Assembly (NCBI GenBank): GCA_946807835.1
Contig: OX327694.1
Coordinates: 5,964,001 to 6,028,000 of the forward strand
Source: Ailanthus altissimus
Lineage: Eukaryota > Streptophyta > Magnoliopsida > Sapindales > Simaroubaceae
Reading direction: 5' to 3'
Length of the DNA stretch: 64,000 bases
A program made the translations under genes and the position numbers. This document shows positions 10,984 to 22,523 of this stretch, in pieces (position 1 is the first letter of the stretch; each line of letters starts with the position of its first letter). The notes under the pieces were generated by a model. That model saw only the letters and a program-made list of their open reading frames with translations. It was not told the origin of the DNA and searched no databases.

Positions 10984-11080
10984 ATAAAACCCTATAACAA
11001 CAATGAAATAATTTATAAAATCTTAGAATAATGATGGAATAACTTATAAAACCCTAAAACGAAGATGAAATAACTTACTT
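10984..11080. repeat. Three copies of a ~32-bp repeat
   Basis: Units of the form TAAAACCCTATAACAACAAT followed by GAAATAATTTA recur three times in tandem with several substitutions (the second copy reads TAAAATCTTAGAATAATGAT). No function is apparent. Confidence 0.6.
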
Positions 11081-11545
11081 TTAGTAAGGATAATGTAGAA
11101 AGAAAGTTAAGGGGAATTTCATTTTTCTTATAATCTAGTAATAACCTCTCCTTTATATCGTAAAAGTAATATGATCACCATTAAAATACTTATTGAATTT
11201 AATTATTAAATAATAGTCAAATGAATAAATAATTTAATTATGTTTATAACTCTGATACATATTTATTATGTTCAAAATAAACTAAAAATCAATTGAAAAT
11301 ATGTTTCAAACTACAATGCATTAAATATATAGCACTAAAATCCCTCAATAAAGAAGATTTAAGGTCTGTTTAGAATCGCTATTATAGAGACTAAAAGTGA
11401 TTTGGAGAAAAATTAATTTAAATATTTGATAAAATCATTTTCGACAAAATCACTACCTCCTATAGTATATTTCGAAAAGCAAAAAGAGAATTGCTTTCCA
11501 AAATCTTATTTTGTAATAGGTCACGTTTTTAAAAGAAATAAAAAA

Positions 11546-11730
11546 GAGCCCATTAGAATACTTATTTCTCTTCAATTAGCTATAAGCCCACTTCCCCTAA
11601 AGCTTATTAGAATACCCATTTCTCTTCTTTCTATTCAAATTATGATACTCATTTCTCTTTAAATTAGCTATAAGCCCACTTCTCCTAAAGCTCATTAGAA
11701 TACACATTTCTCTTCAAATTAGCTACAAGG
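11546..11730. repeat. Three diverged direct repeats (CATTAGAATAC...CTCTTCAA type)
   Basis: The segment CATTAGAATAC, ATTTCTCTTC, AATTAGCTATAAGCCCACTT recurs starting at about 11,549, 11,603 and 11,692. The middle copy has an extra ~30 bases. No gene or terminal inverted repeat accompanies it. The upstream GGTCTGTTTAGAATCGC near 11,361 resembles the start of some hAT-type MITEs, but no right end was found. Confidence 0.55.
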
Positions 11731-13944
11731 TAAATAAAATAACAAAACAAAACTTGTCTTCTTTAAAGAGTGTGGCTGATGAGAGAACAACGATAAGTTT
11801 TCTTGGCTTTCCATCCAATTTCTTCACTTGTTTTTATTGTTTTAAGTATGATTTTCAATTATTATATTGTGGGCAATGTTGTAAGCATGAATTTGGATCT
11901 TTAAATGTTGGATTTTTCTTCTAATTAGAGAAAGACTTAGACATTTAAGATTTTAGAGAAATAAAGTTAGTGTGAGGAGGAGTATCCAAGCTTATGAGAG
12001 TAAGATTATTACTCTAATTTAATATTTTTATTGTTATATATATGTTGGAGAGTAGAATTTCATGAAAAGAGAGAGATTTAGATTTTAAAAAAAATCATAA
12101 CTTTTAGATTTGGGAGTAATTTCGTAATTCATTAAATTAGTAGTTTAAATTATTATTTTTCTTCATTTTAGGACTCATACCACAAAGTTTGCATCGATAC
12201 AACGAGTTGGTAAATGTATAACTCGTTACGTTATCGTTTTGTGCAATAGATTTTTGTCTAGAATTATCAATTTGGGTATTAATTTTCTTATCAATGAATA
12301 ATAGTGTACTTTATCTCATTTAAGAGGATTCCCAAGCGTGACGTGTCTTGGTAACTCGTTTTCGAGAAGCGTCGTCACTTTTTTGTGAGTGAGATTTATA
12401 TTATATATGTATTTATATAATTTATTTCTCATATTAAAGATTTAATTTATTATACATGATTTTATAAAATCTATGAAACATGAAGAATATTTAATTTTTA
12501 GTTAAATTATTTTCTTTACATATTAATTTAAATCAAGTATTTATTTTACGTTGTAAAAAAATTCATTTATATTATGGTTTGACTTCTCAAACATTTGTAA
12601 ATAATGTTATAGATCAGTTATATTGATAGAAATATATTTAAATGATTTATTTGTTAAAGTCTAAAATTTGAGATGGATTCAATGAGTTTATAATTGTATA
12701 AATAAAAGTAGTTTTTAAACTATTAGGCAGTACCCTCCCCATTTAGATAGAAATATGAGATTCAAGTCTTTGGGGTCGTCTGTACACACATATAGGCTTT
12801 GGGCTGTGTGTATGGCTGCTTTGCTCTTTGGGAATTAGTTTGCTCTGTGCATGTATAAGACGAGAATTTGAGATAATATAGAGATGAGTACGTCTAACGC
12901 TTTACTCAATTGATATTCTAGGTACGACAAGGTTTTCCCTTGAGTACTAGTTTAGTGTAAAATTTTTAAAAATTTAAAATATTTAAATTCCATGACATAT
13001 ATTACATGTGATTCGATTTATGAAAATAATTTATAAGATCATATTAAATTTTGTAGAACTTTTATTTCTAGGATGAATAAAATGAGATTTGATGATTCTT
13101 ATGATATTTTGAATTATTTACATCATTTATATTAATATTGATATCTATAGTTTAAAGGTTTATTATTATTATTATTGACATTATTATCATGATTACTTTT
13201 CTCATTTTATTTTAAAATTATTCCACTCATTGAGTCCGTAAAAACTCACCGCCTCCCCCCCCCCCCCCACTTTTTCCTATCTCATGAGATAGTAGATGTC
13301 CTCAACTCAGCAACAAGTTGAAGTGGGTCACGTGGTGGTGCTTTAGGTCTTTTTGTGAGCCATATAGGATATATGGACTATATTTTTTCTTTTAGGCCTA
13401 TAAGAATTTAGTGTATTTAACTTGTAGACTGTGGATGTGTATTATGGTATTTATTTTTAAGCATTTGATACCATGAGCTTGTTAACCCTATCTTAGATAC
13501 TTATAATATGTTGACGTATGAGTTATAAGTGCATTAATTTTCATTCGATGTTGATGTCGTGAGTTGTGGACGAAATATAAGAAGTTTGAAAATATGGTTG
13601 ATGGTATTATGTTTATAAAAGTGCTCTACATTAAACTACAAGTTTGGAAATGTCCATAAAATAAAGAAAACTTTGTCAAAATTTTGATAGAGTTCTTACT
13701 GTAACGAGTGTTCATAAATGTCCACAGGATAGCGGTCAAGATCCATCCTAAAGTTTATAGAAAACTATTGGAGGGGTCATTTCATATTTTGACAATCATT
13801 TTTAACTCTAAAAAGGACTTTAATTTTATCTTCATACAAATAAATAAAATAAAATAAACCCATTACAAATTAGTTCATTCTAATTCTACTTAAAAAAGAA
13901 TAAAATCATTAAAATTTAACTCAAATTAAACTCTATTTTATGTT

Positions 13945-14170
13945 TCAGTACAAAAAAAAAAATTTTAATGACAAAATTTTTGTGATAAATTTATAATGTC
14001 ATCAGAAATTCGTAATAAATTTTAGTAAAAAATTTTCGTTATCAGAATTTGTGATAAATTTTATCACAAACAAAAAATTTTATTTTCTATTACAAAATTT
14101 TGATAATTTGTATCACAAAATTATAATAAAATGTAATAAGATTTTATGTAGCATATATTAGTGATAGATT
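13945..14170 (+). repeat. Candidate left subterminal region of the CACTA element C
   Basis: CAGTACAAAAAAAAAAA near 13,947 resembles a CACTA terminus (CACTAC plus A-run) with one base changed. It is followed by dense short direct and inverted repeats such as GTGATAAATTTATAATG, TTTGTGATAAATTTTATCAC and TTAGTGATAGATTT. The right end of element C (35,930-36,371) is rich in the same TGTGATAGAT / ATCTATCAC words. If this is the left end, the element minus its two inserts would be ~11.4 kb. The flanking triplet is TTT here and TCT at the right, so a target duplication is not proven. Confidence 0.35.
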
Positions 14171-14337
14171 TTTTTTTCAAATAATTTAATATTGTTTAAA
14201 TAATCTGATATATCGATTAATATCTATGACATATAAACGACATTGGTTAGTTAATAACTATTTTTTTTCTGTGTAATACGGCACCATTTTAACAAGTGTT
14301 ATAATACTTATAAAAATGGCACCATTTGGGCAATAAG

Positions 14338-15790
14338 TGTTAGACATTTAATGTTATTTTATGCCTTTAAAACATGTGTATTAACATTTTATTACATTAA
14401 TAAAGTTTATCCATACATATAATTGAGCATACATTGATGAGTCCATATTTATAAAGTATGTGATCTATGTATTAGGCATATGATGCTAATACAAAGGGTA
14501 TAGATCACAAGTCCTTTATAAATTAAATCATGTTCACAACCATTAATGAAAAGGGCATTTCATTATGTAAGGTTGTAGTTTTTCTGTTTCTTATAGTAGA
14601 TGATTTACCTTGATCATCGAAGTAAAGACTTCGAGTAAAGAAACTAATATATATGATACATTGAACAGGACTACTGTGAATTTTGATCTGGTTAACTAAA
14701 TGTCATAGATCTTAATTCACAAAAGCTTTAATAAGTTTGATTGATCTTAATCCTGAGCAGGTAATGAACTTACATTCATGCGTTATATCTTTTGAGTTAT
14801 CACGGAGTGAGATCCACATAAACGGTTAAAACCTTGATAGCTTAGAGATATAATTTCATGAGTCGTAGGAACATATATTTGCATGATGGAATCTAATAAT
14901 TAATGTCCACATAAGATGTTTACAGTATTTGATCATTAGAGTCTGTGGCCACGGTTTATTCAATAAATTATTTATTGAATAATAATATTTATTTGTAAAT
15001 TTGTTTACAAATATAGATATATTAAAAGTAATCAATAGAGCATTCAGTGACTTAGGGGCAAATAAGTGGTTATTGTTGCAAATAAGTAATCATTAGAGCA
15101 TTGTTACAAGATATTTTTGTAAGGCTTAACTTTAATTATGGACACTAATTAAAGGCTCAATTAAGTGGTTATTGTTAGTTTAAAGACCAAGCCCAATTTA
15201 ATTAAAAAGAGTTTTAATTAAATGTGCTTTTATTTTATAACATGGGTTACTAGAGTATAGCCCTTAACTTTTAGTGGAATAACTTGGGGTTAACTTAGAA
15301 GAATTTGTATATTATGAGATAGATAATAAAGACTAGGCCTTTTAAGTTGGAGTTAGGAAGCTCATAGGTTTTGTCGTACCTCTACTAGCTCAAATCCTAA
15401 TCAAACTCTAATTTTTTAATTCTAATCAAATTCTAAATACCCAAGGGAGATCTCTATATATATGAGAGGTATGTAATAAGAAAAAGCGACCATAACCATA
15501 CAAAGAAAATTTCTTTTACGCATTCTTACGTGGAAAAATAATTTAGTTAATACCATTATCTTAGATTTGGGTATTAGTAATTTTAGAGATTAAGAAAGAT
15601 CCACGTGCCCACACGCGTTAAATTTGAAGATTGAGGATAGTAGAGAAGATTGCAGCCGATCAATTCAATATTTGTCATAGCGAGGAATTGAGGTAATTTT
15701 CTATCCCTATACATGTAATTATGAACAAGATGATCTGACTTTCACTACGTTTATTTTTATAAACATAAATTTTTTATTTACCAACCAACA
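14338..15790 (+). repeat. 5' LTR of copia element B
   Basis: A 1,453-bp direct repeat of 21,098-22,518. It starts TGTTAGACATTTAATG and ends CCAACCAACA, directly before the primer binding site. It is ~32 bp longer than its partner, mainly because of a local duplication near 15,060-15,110 involving GCAAATAAGT. An LTR carries the promoter and RNA processing signals of the element. Confidence 0.95.
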
Positions 15791-15792
15791 AC

Positions 15793-15804
15793 TGGTATCA
15801 GAGC
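15793..15804 (+). promoter_or_regulatory. Initiator Met-tRNA primer binding site (element B)
   Basis: TGGTATCAGAGC lies two bases after the 5' LTR. It is the standard complement of the 3' end of initiator methionine tRNA used by plant copia elements to prime reverse transcription. Confidence 0.93.
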
Positions 15805-17515
15805 CGCTTTATATCATATTACATGTATAGTTTATTTTATATGTAGTAACAAATATTTATTGTGGCACCAATTACATATTTTATCTATATTTGTTATTTT
15901 ATTAATTATATGATGAATAGTTATGCTCATAATAATTCATGGTTAAGTTAATTTTTTGTGATTCTTTAAATTTTTTTTGTAAGCTAAATAAATGGCTTAA
16001 AGTTTTTTTTAATTTGTAATCTAAGTAATTTTTTTTATTACTTTGTTGTAATTAAAAAAAAAGGGAAGAAAAAAACAAAGTGGAAGCGGCGCTGTTCAAG
16101 TAATATGGAAATAGGTTTCATCCGAATAATATCACACAGCCCATTCTTTGTTTTAATTAATTCTGGTTTGATTAAGATTATTTGTATATTATATAAACAG
16201 ACTCTTAAAAGTTTATCAATTATGCATATAGGTCCTAATAGAATTGATTATTCTCACTCGGCCTCCTCTGATTTTTGGTAATTAAAGTTTGACCAGATAA
16301 CTTTGAGATATTTATAAATAGGTCCTAAATTTAACCCAAATTTATTTTTGGATTAATTTTGGGTATTTACAAATTTAAAGTTGGTCCAAATTTCTTTTAA
16401 TCTTGGTTTAATTTTTTAAATTTAATTTTGGTTATTTTATTAAAATTATTGGGTCTAAAAAATATTTTTATTTAAATTTTTTTTGAAGGCCCAAAGAAAT
16501 TTTAAGCATAAAATAAGTCTAATTTATTTTTAAAATAAGTGAACCAAGAAAAATTAAAAGGCTCAAAATTCAAACCCATAAAAAGAGACAAGTAAGAGAA
16601 GGTAATATTATGAAAAATCCCAAGTTGACTTCAAAGAAGATTTTGAAGAATTTAGGCTTAGTTTTTAATGTTTTTCTTTTTAGGAAAAGCTATGAATTAT
16701 GGATTATTTATTTATTTAGTTAATTGATTGGATGAATAACATCTTATATAGATTAAAGGTGCCACATTCACATGTCCATGCATAAAATATATCATATTTT
16801 ATGACATTAATGTTCTAATGAGATTAGGATATGATTATTGTTATAATTTTAATATTATATTAATTTATTATTTGACGTGATCTTATTAATTATTTTATGA
16901 AAATAAAATTAGATATTAATGAGTAGAGCGTTATTTTATAAATTAATTAAAAACTCAAAAAATTAAAATATTAAGTGAAAGAGGACTTTAGGCATAAAGC
17001 CAATGACCTCCATTATTAGTCTCACAGTAAAGTAGATTAATGTCTTATCTCAAATCTTGTGAGCTCCCTACGGAGTGTATTAATCAGAATTGGTTACTAG
17101 ATAGGACTTCCCTAAAGGATAAGATCCAATATAGGACTCATGCAAAACTAACTACCTTACAGTGGCTTTTTTAATTGAAAAATATAATGAATTAAAATAA
17201 TGGTTATACACTCAACTTAGGTTGATTGATATCTTCTATACGGAGTTTTTGTCAATTAAATCTAAGGGCTAAAGTATCAGTAGTTTATTATTATTTGATA
17301 TGAGATATCTAGATAATAATAATAAATTAGTATGGTACTAGTCTGATTTATGACGGATACGACCACCGTACGGAGGCGTATTTTGAATGAAAATTAGATT
17401 ACCGATGTATAATATAGTTAAAGAGTTTTACATAAATGCATTTCATGTATTCATGCAAAAGTAACACATGCTTTCAGAAAATATATGCTCATGTATGAAT
17501 TTATTTTTCAGAATC
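15805..17515 (+). other. Long untranslated leader of copia element B
   Basis: About 1.7 kb between the primer binding site and the gag start shows no coding potential. That is long for a copia leader. It is AT-rich with homopolymer runs. A TTATTTTTCAG (acceptor-like) stands four bases before the gag ATG at 17,516, so the leader might be spliced; that is only a suggestion. Confidence 0.6.
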
Positions 17516-20500
17516 ATGTCTTTATTCAGCCTACTAGCATCCATCCTTAACCAAGACAAGTTAACCGAAAATAATTATGTGGATCGGGAAAGGAACTTAG
17601 ATACTGAACTCACAGTAGAAAAGCACAAACATGTCCTGATTGATAAATGCACTCAAATATCTAATAAAAATGCACCCTAAGATGAAATATATGCTTACAA
17701 TAATCAATTAACTAAGGGCCCATCTTTATCTTTTGGTCTTAATCCTAGAGGAAAGAGTAGTAAGAAGAAAAAGAATAAGCTAAAGGAAGCATCTAATTTA
17801 GAGTTTGTGCAAATTCATAAAAAGGTAGTAAGGCCCAAAGAAAATTATTTCCAATGTGGCATTAAAGGGTATAGGAAGAGAAACTATCATTTAGTTAAGT
17901 TTTCAATAACTAAATGGACAGCTTCATCTTCTGGTAAAATTCTTTTCATTGAGACATGCTTAGTGGTTGATTCTACTGATTCCTAGATAGTAGATTCTGG
18001 AGCCACTAATCATATTTGCAGTTCATTGCAAAGGTTCCAAGAAACTAAACAACTCAATAAAGGGGAGATCAGTCAGTCTAAGGTTAGGAAATGACACAAC
18101 TGTTGCAGCCAAGGTAGTGAAAGTTGTTCAACTTTATTTTGATAATTTTAAGACATTAGTATTAGATGATTATTTGTTGGTACCAAAACTCAAACGTAAT
18201 TTGATTTCAGTTAGTTATTTGAATAAATTTGGTTATTCTGTTATTTTTGACTCAACTGTGGTGATCAAAAGAAATAAGTCGTTTATATGTTCCGGTACAC
18301 TAGTTAACAATCTATACTACATATATCCTAAAATCAACTCATTACATGACATACAGAATTGAATAATGAATATAATCACCATAAGAGGATTAAAGTGACT
18401 CCTACTAATCAAACGTATCTATGGCATCTACATCTTAGTCATATTAGTCTAGATAAGATCCAAAGACTGGTCAAAGATGGACTTTTGAGTTCATTAGATA
18501 TTGAACCATTACCAGTATGCAAATCCTGTATAAAAAGTAAAATGACCAGAAGACCCTTTAATGCTAAAGGTAATTGAGCTATTGAAATGATAGAATTAGT
18601 GCACTCTGACGTGTATGGGCGCATGAGCACACAAGTTAGGGGAGGTTATGAATATTTTATCACTTTCAGTGATGATTATTCTAGATTTGGTTATGCGTAC
18701 CTAATGCGCCACAAGTCTGAGGCGTTTGATAAATTCAAAGAGTTTCAGGCAGAAGTAGAAAGGCAATTAAGAAAACACATAAAGGCACTTCGATCGGATT
18801 GAGGTGGTGAATACCTCTATAGTGAGTTCATAACCTATTTGTTAGACAATGAGATATTATCCCAATTGACTGCACCAGGGTCACCCCAGCAAAATGGTGT
18901 AGCAGAAAGGAGAAATAGAACTTTTCTTGAAATTGTGAGGTCAATGATGAGTTATTTAACTTTACCCATCTTGTTCTGGAGTTATGCCTTAGAAACAACC
19001 ATGTATCTTCTTAACTTAATTCCATCTAAGTCAGTCCCTAAAACACCTCTAAAAATGTGGATAGGACGTAAACCAATTTTACGTCATATACATATATGAG
19101 GTTGTCCAGCACATGTGCTAAAATGGAAGACAGATAAGTTGGAATCTAAGTTAGAAATTTTTCTGTTTGTTGGCTATCTTAAAGGAATAAGAAGAAGTCT
19201 TTTCTATAGTTCTCAAGATAAGAAAATATTAGTTAGCACTAATGCAATCTTTCTTGAATAAGACTATATGAAAGACTTTAAGTCTAAGAGTAAGATAATT
19301 CTTGATGAGTTATCTAGGAACTCTAACATTGTGCTAAATAGAATCAATGAGTTAATTCCCAATCCAGATCATAATAACCAACCAGAGCCAGTTGCAGAAC
19401 AACAACCATCGGTACTTCATCATAGTGGGAGGATTATTAGGCGTCCAACCAGGTACATGTTAATTGGAGAGTCATTTCAGATAGTCTCTAATGAGCATGA
19501 ATTAGATCCCACTAGTTATGATGAAGCAGTGGTTGATAAAGATGCAAACCATTGGCATAAAAGCTATCAAATCAGAAATGAATTCCATGTATTCCAATAA
19601 AGTTTGGAAACTTATAAAGAAACCTGAAGGGATAAAACCCATAGGGTGTAAATAGGTCTATAAGAGAAAGAGAGAGGTAGATGGAAAGGTGGAAACTTTC
19701 AAAGTTAGGCTTGTTGCTAAAGGATACACTCAGAAAAAAGGTATTGATTATGAGGAGACCTTTTCGTCGGTAGCCATGCTTAATTCTATTAGAATTCTCT
19801 TATTCATTGCAGCAAAGCTTGATTATGAGATTTGGAAAATGGATGTCAAGACTAACTTTCTTAATGGCAATCTTGAAGAAAATATCTATGTGATACAAAC
19901 AGATGGTTTTATAGCTATAGGCCAAGAGCATATGGTTTGTAAACTGCACAAATCTTTCTATAGGCTTAAAAAAGCATCTAGATCATAGAACATCAGATTT
20001 GATCAGGCAATCAAATTATTTGGTTTTGATCAAAACCCTAATAAATCTTGTGTTTACAAAAATATAGATAGGCAGTTGGTGGTTCTTCTAGTCCTGTATG
20101 TAGATGATATACTACTCATTAGAAATGATGCATGAGGATTATCATCAGTTAAAATTTGGTTATCTAACCAATTTGATATGAAAGACTTAGGTGAAGCTAG
20201 TTACATTCTTAGAATTAAGTTATTGTGAGATCGTAAAAATAGGATGTTAGCTTTATCTCAAGCTGCATATATAGACAAAATTCTGGTTATGTTTGCTATG
20301 CATAAATCCAAAAAGGGATCACTTCCTTTTAGACATGAAATTGATCTATCCAAGAAACAGTATCCCAAAACTCCTGAAGAGATAGATCATATGAGATGAA
20401 TTCCTTATGCATCAGCAGTAGGAAGTCTCATGTATGCAATGCTATGTACTAGACTAGATATTTTTTATGCAGTCGGTATGGTCAACAGATATCAATCTAA

Positions 20501-21083
20501 TCCAAGACCAGAATACTAGACTGTAATAAAACATATATTCAAGTACCTTCGGAGAATGAAAGATTATATGCTCGTGTATTCTAGTGAGGATCTTATACCT
20601 ATTGGGTATACAAATTCAAATTTCCAATCAGATAAGGATGCCCAGAGATTTACTTCAGGATATGTGTTTACTTTAGGTAGTGAGGCTATTAGTTAGAGGA
20701 GTGTAAAGCAATCATGCATTGTAGACTCTACCATGGAAGCTGAATATATAGCTGCGTCAGAAGCTGTAAAAGAGGCTGTATGGGTCCGTAAGTTCCTTAT
20801 GGAACTTGAATTGGTACCTAGTGCTAAGATTCCCATTGTTATTTATTGTGATAATAGCGGAGCGGTAACACAATCCAAGGAACTGAGATACCACAAAAAA
20901 GGAAAACTCATTGAGAGAAAATACCATTTGGTACGAAAGCTAGTGCAAAAGGGTGAAGTTATGGTATCCAAGATTGCATCAATAGAAAATCTAGTGGATC
21001 CATTCACCAAATCATTACCAGCAAAGTGTTTTGAAACTCATATATATGATATAGGACTTCGACAGATGCCCGACATGCTTTAG
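17516..21083 (+). pseudogene. Copia element B gag-pol remnant
   Basis: Gag begins at ATG 17,516 (MSLFSLLASILNQDKLTENN...). The zinc knuckle at ~17,845-17,890 is ruined: YFQCGIKGYRKRNY, with Tyr at both outer Cys positions and at the His. The protease active site DSGATNHIC is at ~17,993-18,019. The GAG-pre-integrase zinc region (WHLHLSHIS, VCKSCIKSK) is at 18,359-18,577 and the integrase core at 18,587-19,099 (VHSDVYG, SDDYSRFGY, PQQNGVAERRNRT). Reverse transcriptase spans ~19,560-20,400 with YVDDILLI at ~20,098. RNase H ends with an intact block at 20,733-21,083 (MEAEYIAASEA, YCDNSGAV, KYHLVRK). Stops stand at Trp positions (17,984; 19,653; 19,986; 20,517; 20,694) and Arg positions (18,575; 18,800; 19,097; 20,226; 20,397). 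Small frameshifts lie near 18,062, 18,357 and 19,560. Confidence 0.93.
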
Positions 21084-21097
21084 GGCAAGTGGGAGAT

Positions 21098-22518
21098 TGT
21101 TAGACATTTAGTGTTATTTTATACCCTTAAAGCATGTGTAATAACATTTTATTAAATTAATAAAGTTTATTCATACATATAATTGAGCATACATTGATGA
21201 GCCCATATTTATAAAGTATGTGATCTATGTATTAGGCATATGATGCTAATACAGAGGGTATAGATCACAAGTCCTTTATAAATTAAATCATGTTCACAAC
21301 CATTAATGAAAATGGCATTTCATTATGTAAGGTTGTAATTTTTCTGCTTCTTATAGTAGATGATTTACCTTGATCATCGAAGTAAAGACTTCGAGTAAAG
21401 AAACTAATATATATGATACATTGAACAGGACTACTGTGAATTTTGATCTGGTTAACTAAATGTCGTAGATTTTAATTCACAAAAGCTTTAATAAGTTTGA
21501 TTGATCTTAATCCTGAGCAGGTAATGAACTTACATTCATGCGTTATATCTTTTGAGTTATCACGGAGTGAGATCCACATAAATGGTTAAAACCTTGATAG
21601 CTTAGAGATATAATTTCATGAGTCGTAGGAACATATATTTGCATGATGGAATCTAATAATTAATGTCCACCTAAGATGTTTACAGTATTTGATCATTAGA
21701 GTCTGTGGCCACAGTTTATTCAATAAATTATTTATTGAATAATAATATTTATTTGTAAATTTGTTTACAAATATAGATATATTAAAAGTGATCATTAGAG
21801 CATTCAGTGACTTATAGGCAAATAAGTAATTAAACAGGCAAGACATTTTTGCAAGGCTTAGCTTTAATTATGACCATTAATTAGAGGGTTAATTAAGTGG
21901 TTATTATTGGTCTAAAGACCAAGTCCAATTTAATTAAATAGAGTTTTAATTAAATGAATTTTTATTTTATAACATGAGTTACTAAAGTACAGCCCTTAGC
22001 TTTTAATGGAATAGCTTGGGGTTAACTTAAAAGAATTTGTTTATTATAAGATAATAAGGATTAGGCCTTTTAAGTTGGAGCTAGAAAGCCCATGAGTCTT
22101 GCAGTCCCTCTATTAGCTCAAATCATAATCAAACTCTAATTTTCTAATCCTAATTAAATTCTAAATACCCAAGGGATATCCTTATATATATGAGAGGTAT
22201 GTAATAAGAAAAAGCAACCATAACCATACAAAGAAATTTTCTTTTACGTATTCTTACGTGAAAAAATAATTTAGTTAATACCATTCTCTTAGATTTAGGT
22301 ATTAGTGATTTTAAAGATTAAGAAAGATCCACGCACCCACACACGTTGAGTTTGAAGATTGAAGATAGTAGAAAAAATTATAGCCAATCAATTCAAAATC
22401 TGTCATAACGAAGAATTAAAATAATCTTCTATTCCTATACATATAATTGTGAACAAGACAATCTGATTTTCATTGCGTTTATTTTTATAAATATAAATAT
22501 TTTATTTACTCACTAACA
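21098..22518 (+). repeat. 3' LTR of copia element B
   Basis: A 1,421-bp partner of the 5' LTR, preceded by the polypurine tract AGGGCAAGTGGGAGAT (21,082-21,097), which primes plus-strand DNA. It ends TCACTAACA and is followed by the target duplication ATAAG. Confidence 0.95.
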
Positions 22519-22523
22519 ATAAG

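Larger units (their letters stand above)
10092..13940. other. Long non-coding AT-rich stretch right of the BAHD gene
   Basis: No gene was recognised. Open frames such as 10,116-10,334 (minus) and 11,426-11,662 (plus) lack any known motif. The part ~12.1-13.8 kb has the texture of an old LTR (no coding, mixed AT and G-rich patches, a CTCATTGAGTCCGTAAAAACTCACC-like stretch near 13,228), but no termini or target duplication were found, so it is not called. An uninterrupted run of 14 C lies at 13,255-13,268. Confidence 0.5.
14338..22518 (+). mobile_element. Ty1/copia retrotransposon B with both LTRs and target duplication
   Basis: An 8,181-bp element starting TGTTAGAC and ending ACTAACA. It is flanked by the perfect 5-bp direct repeat ATAAG (14,333-14,337 and 22,519-22,523). 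The order is 5' LTR, initiator Met-tRNA primer binding site, a ~1.7-kb leader, gag, protease, integrase, reverse transcriptase, RNase H, polypurine tract and 3' LTR, the Ty1/copia order. The layout is complete but coding is broken by about a dozen stops and a few frameshifts. The two LTRs differ at 15 of the first ~485 aligned bases by eye, 12 of them transitions, so it is not a recent insertion. Confidence 0.96.

Noticed and set aside
12000..13930. Solo LTR of a Del/Tekay-like gypsy element
   Set aside because: The texture is suggestive, but no TG...CA pair with a target duplication could be found.
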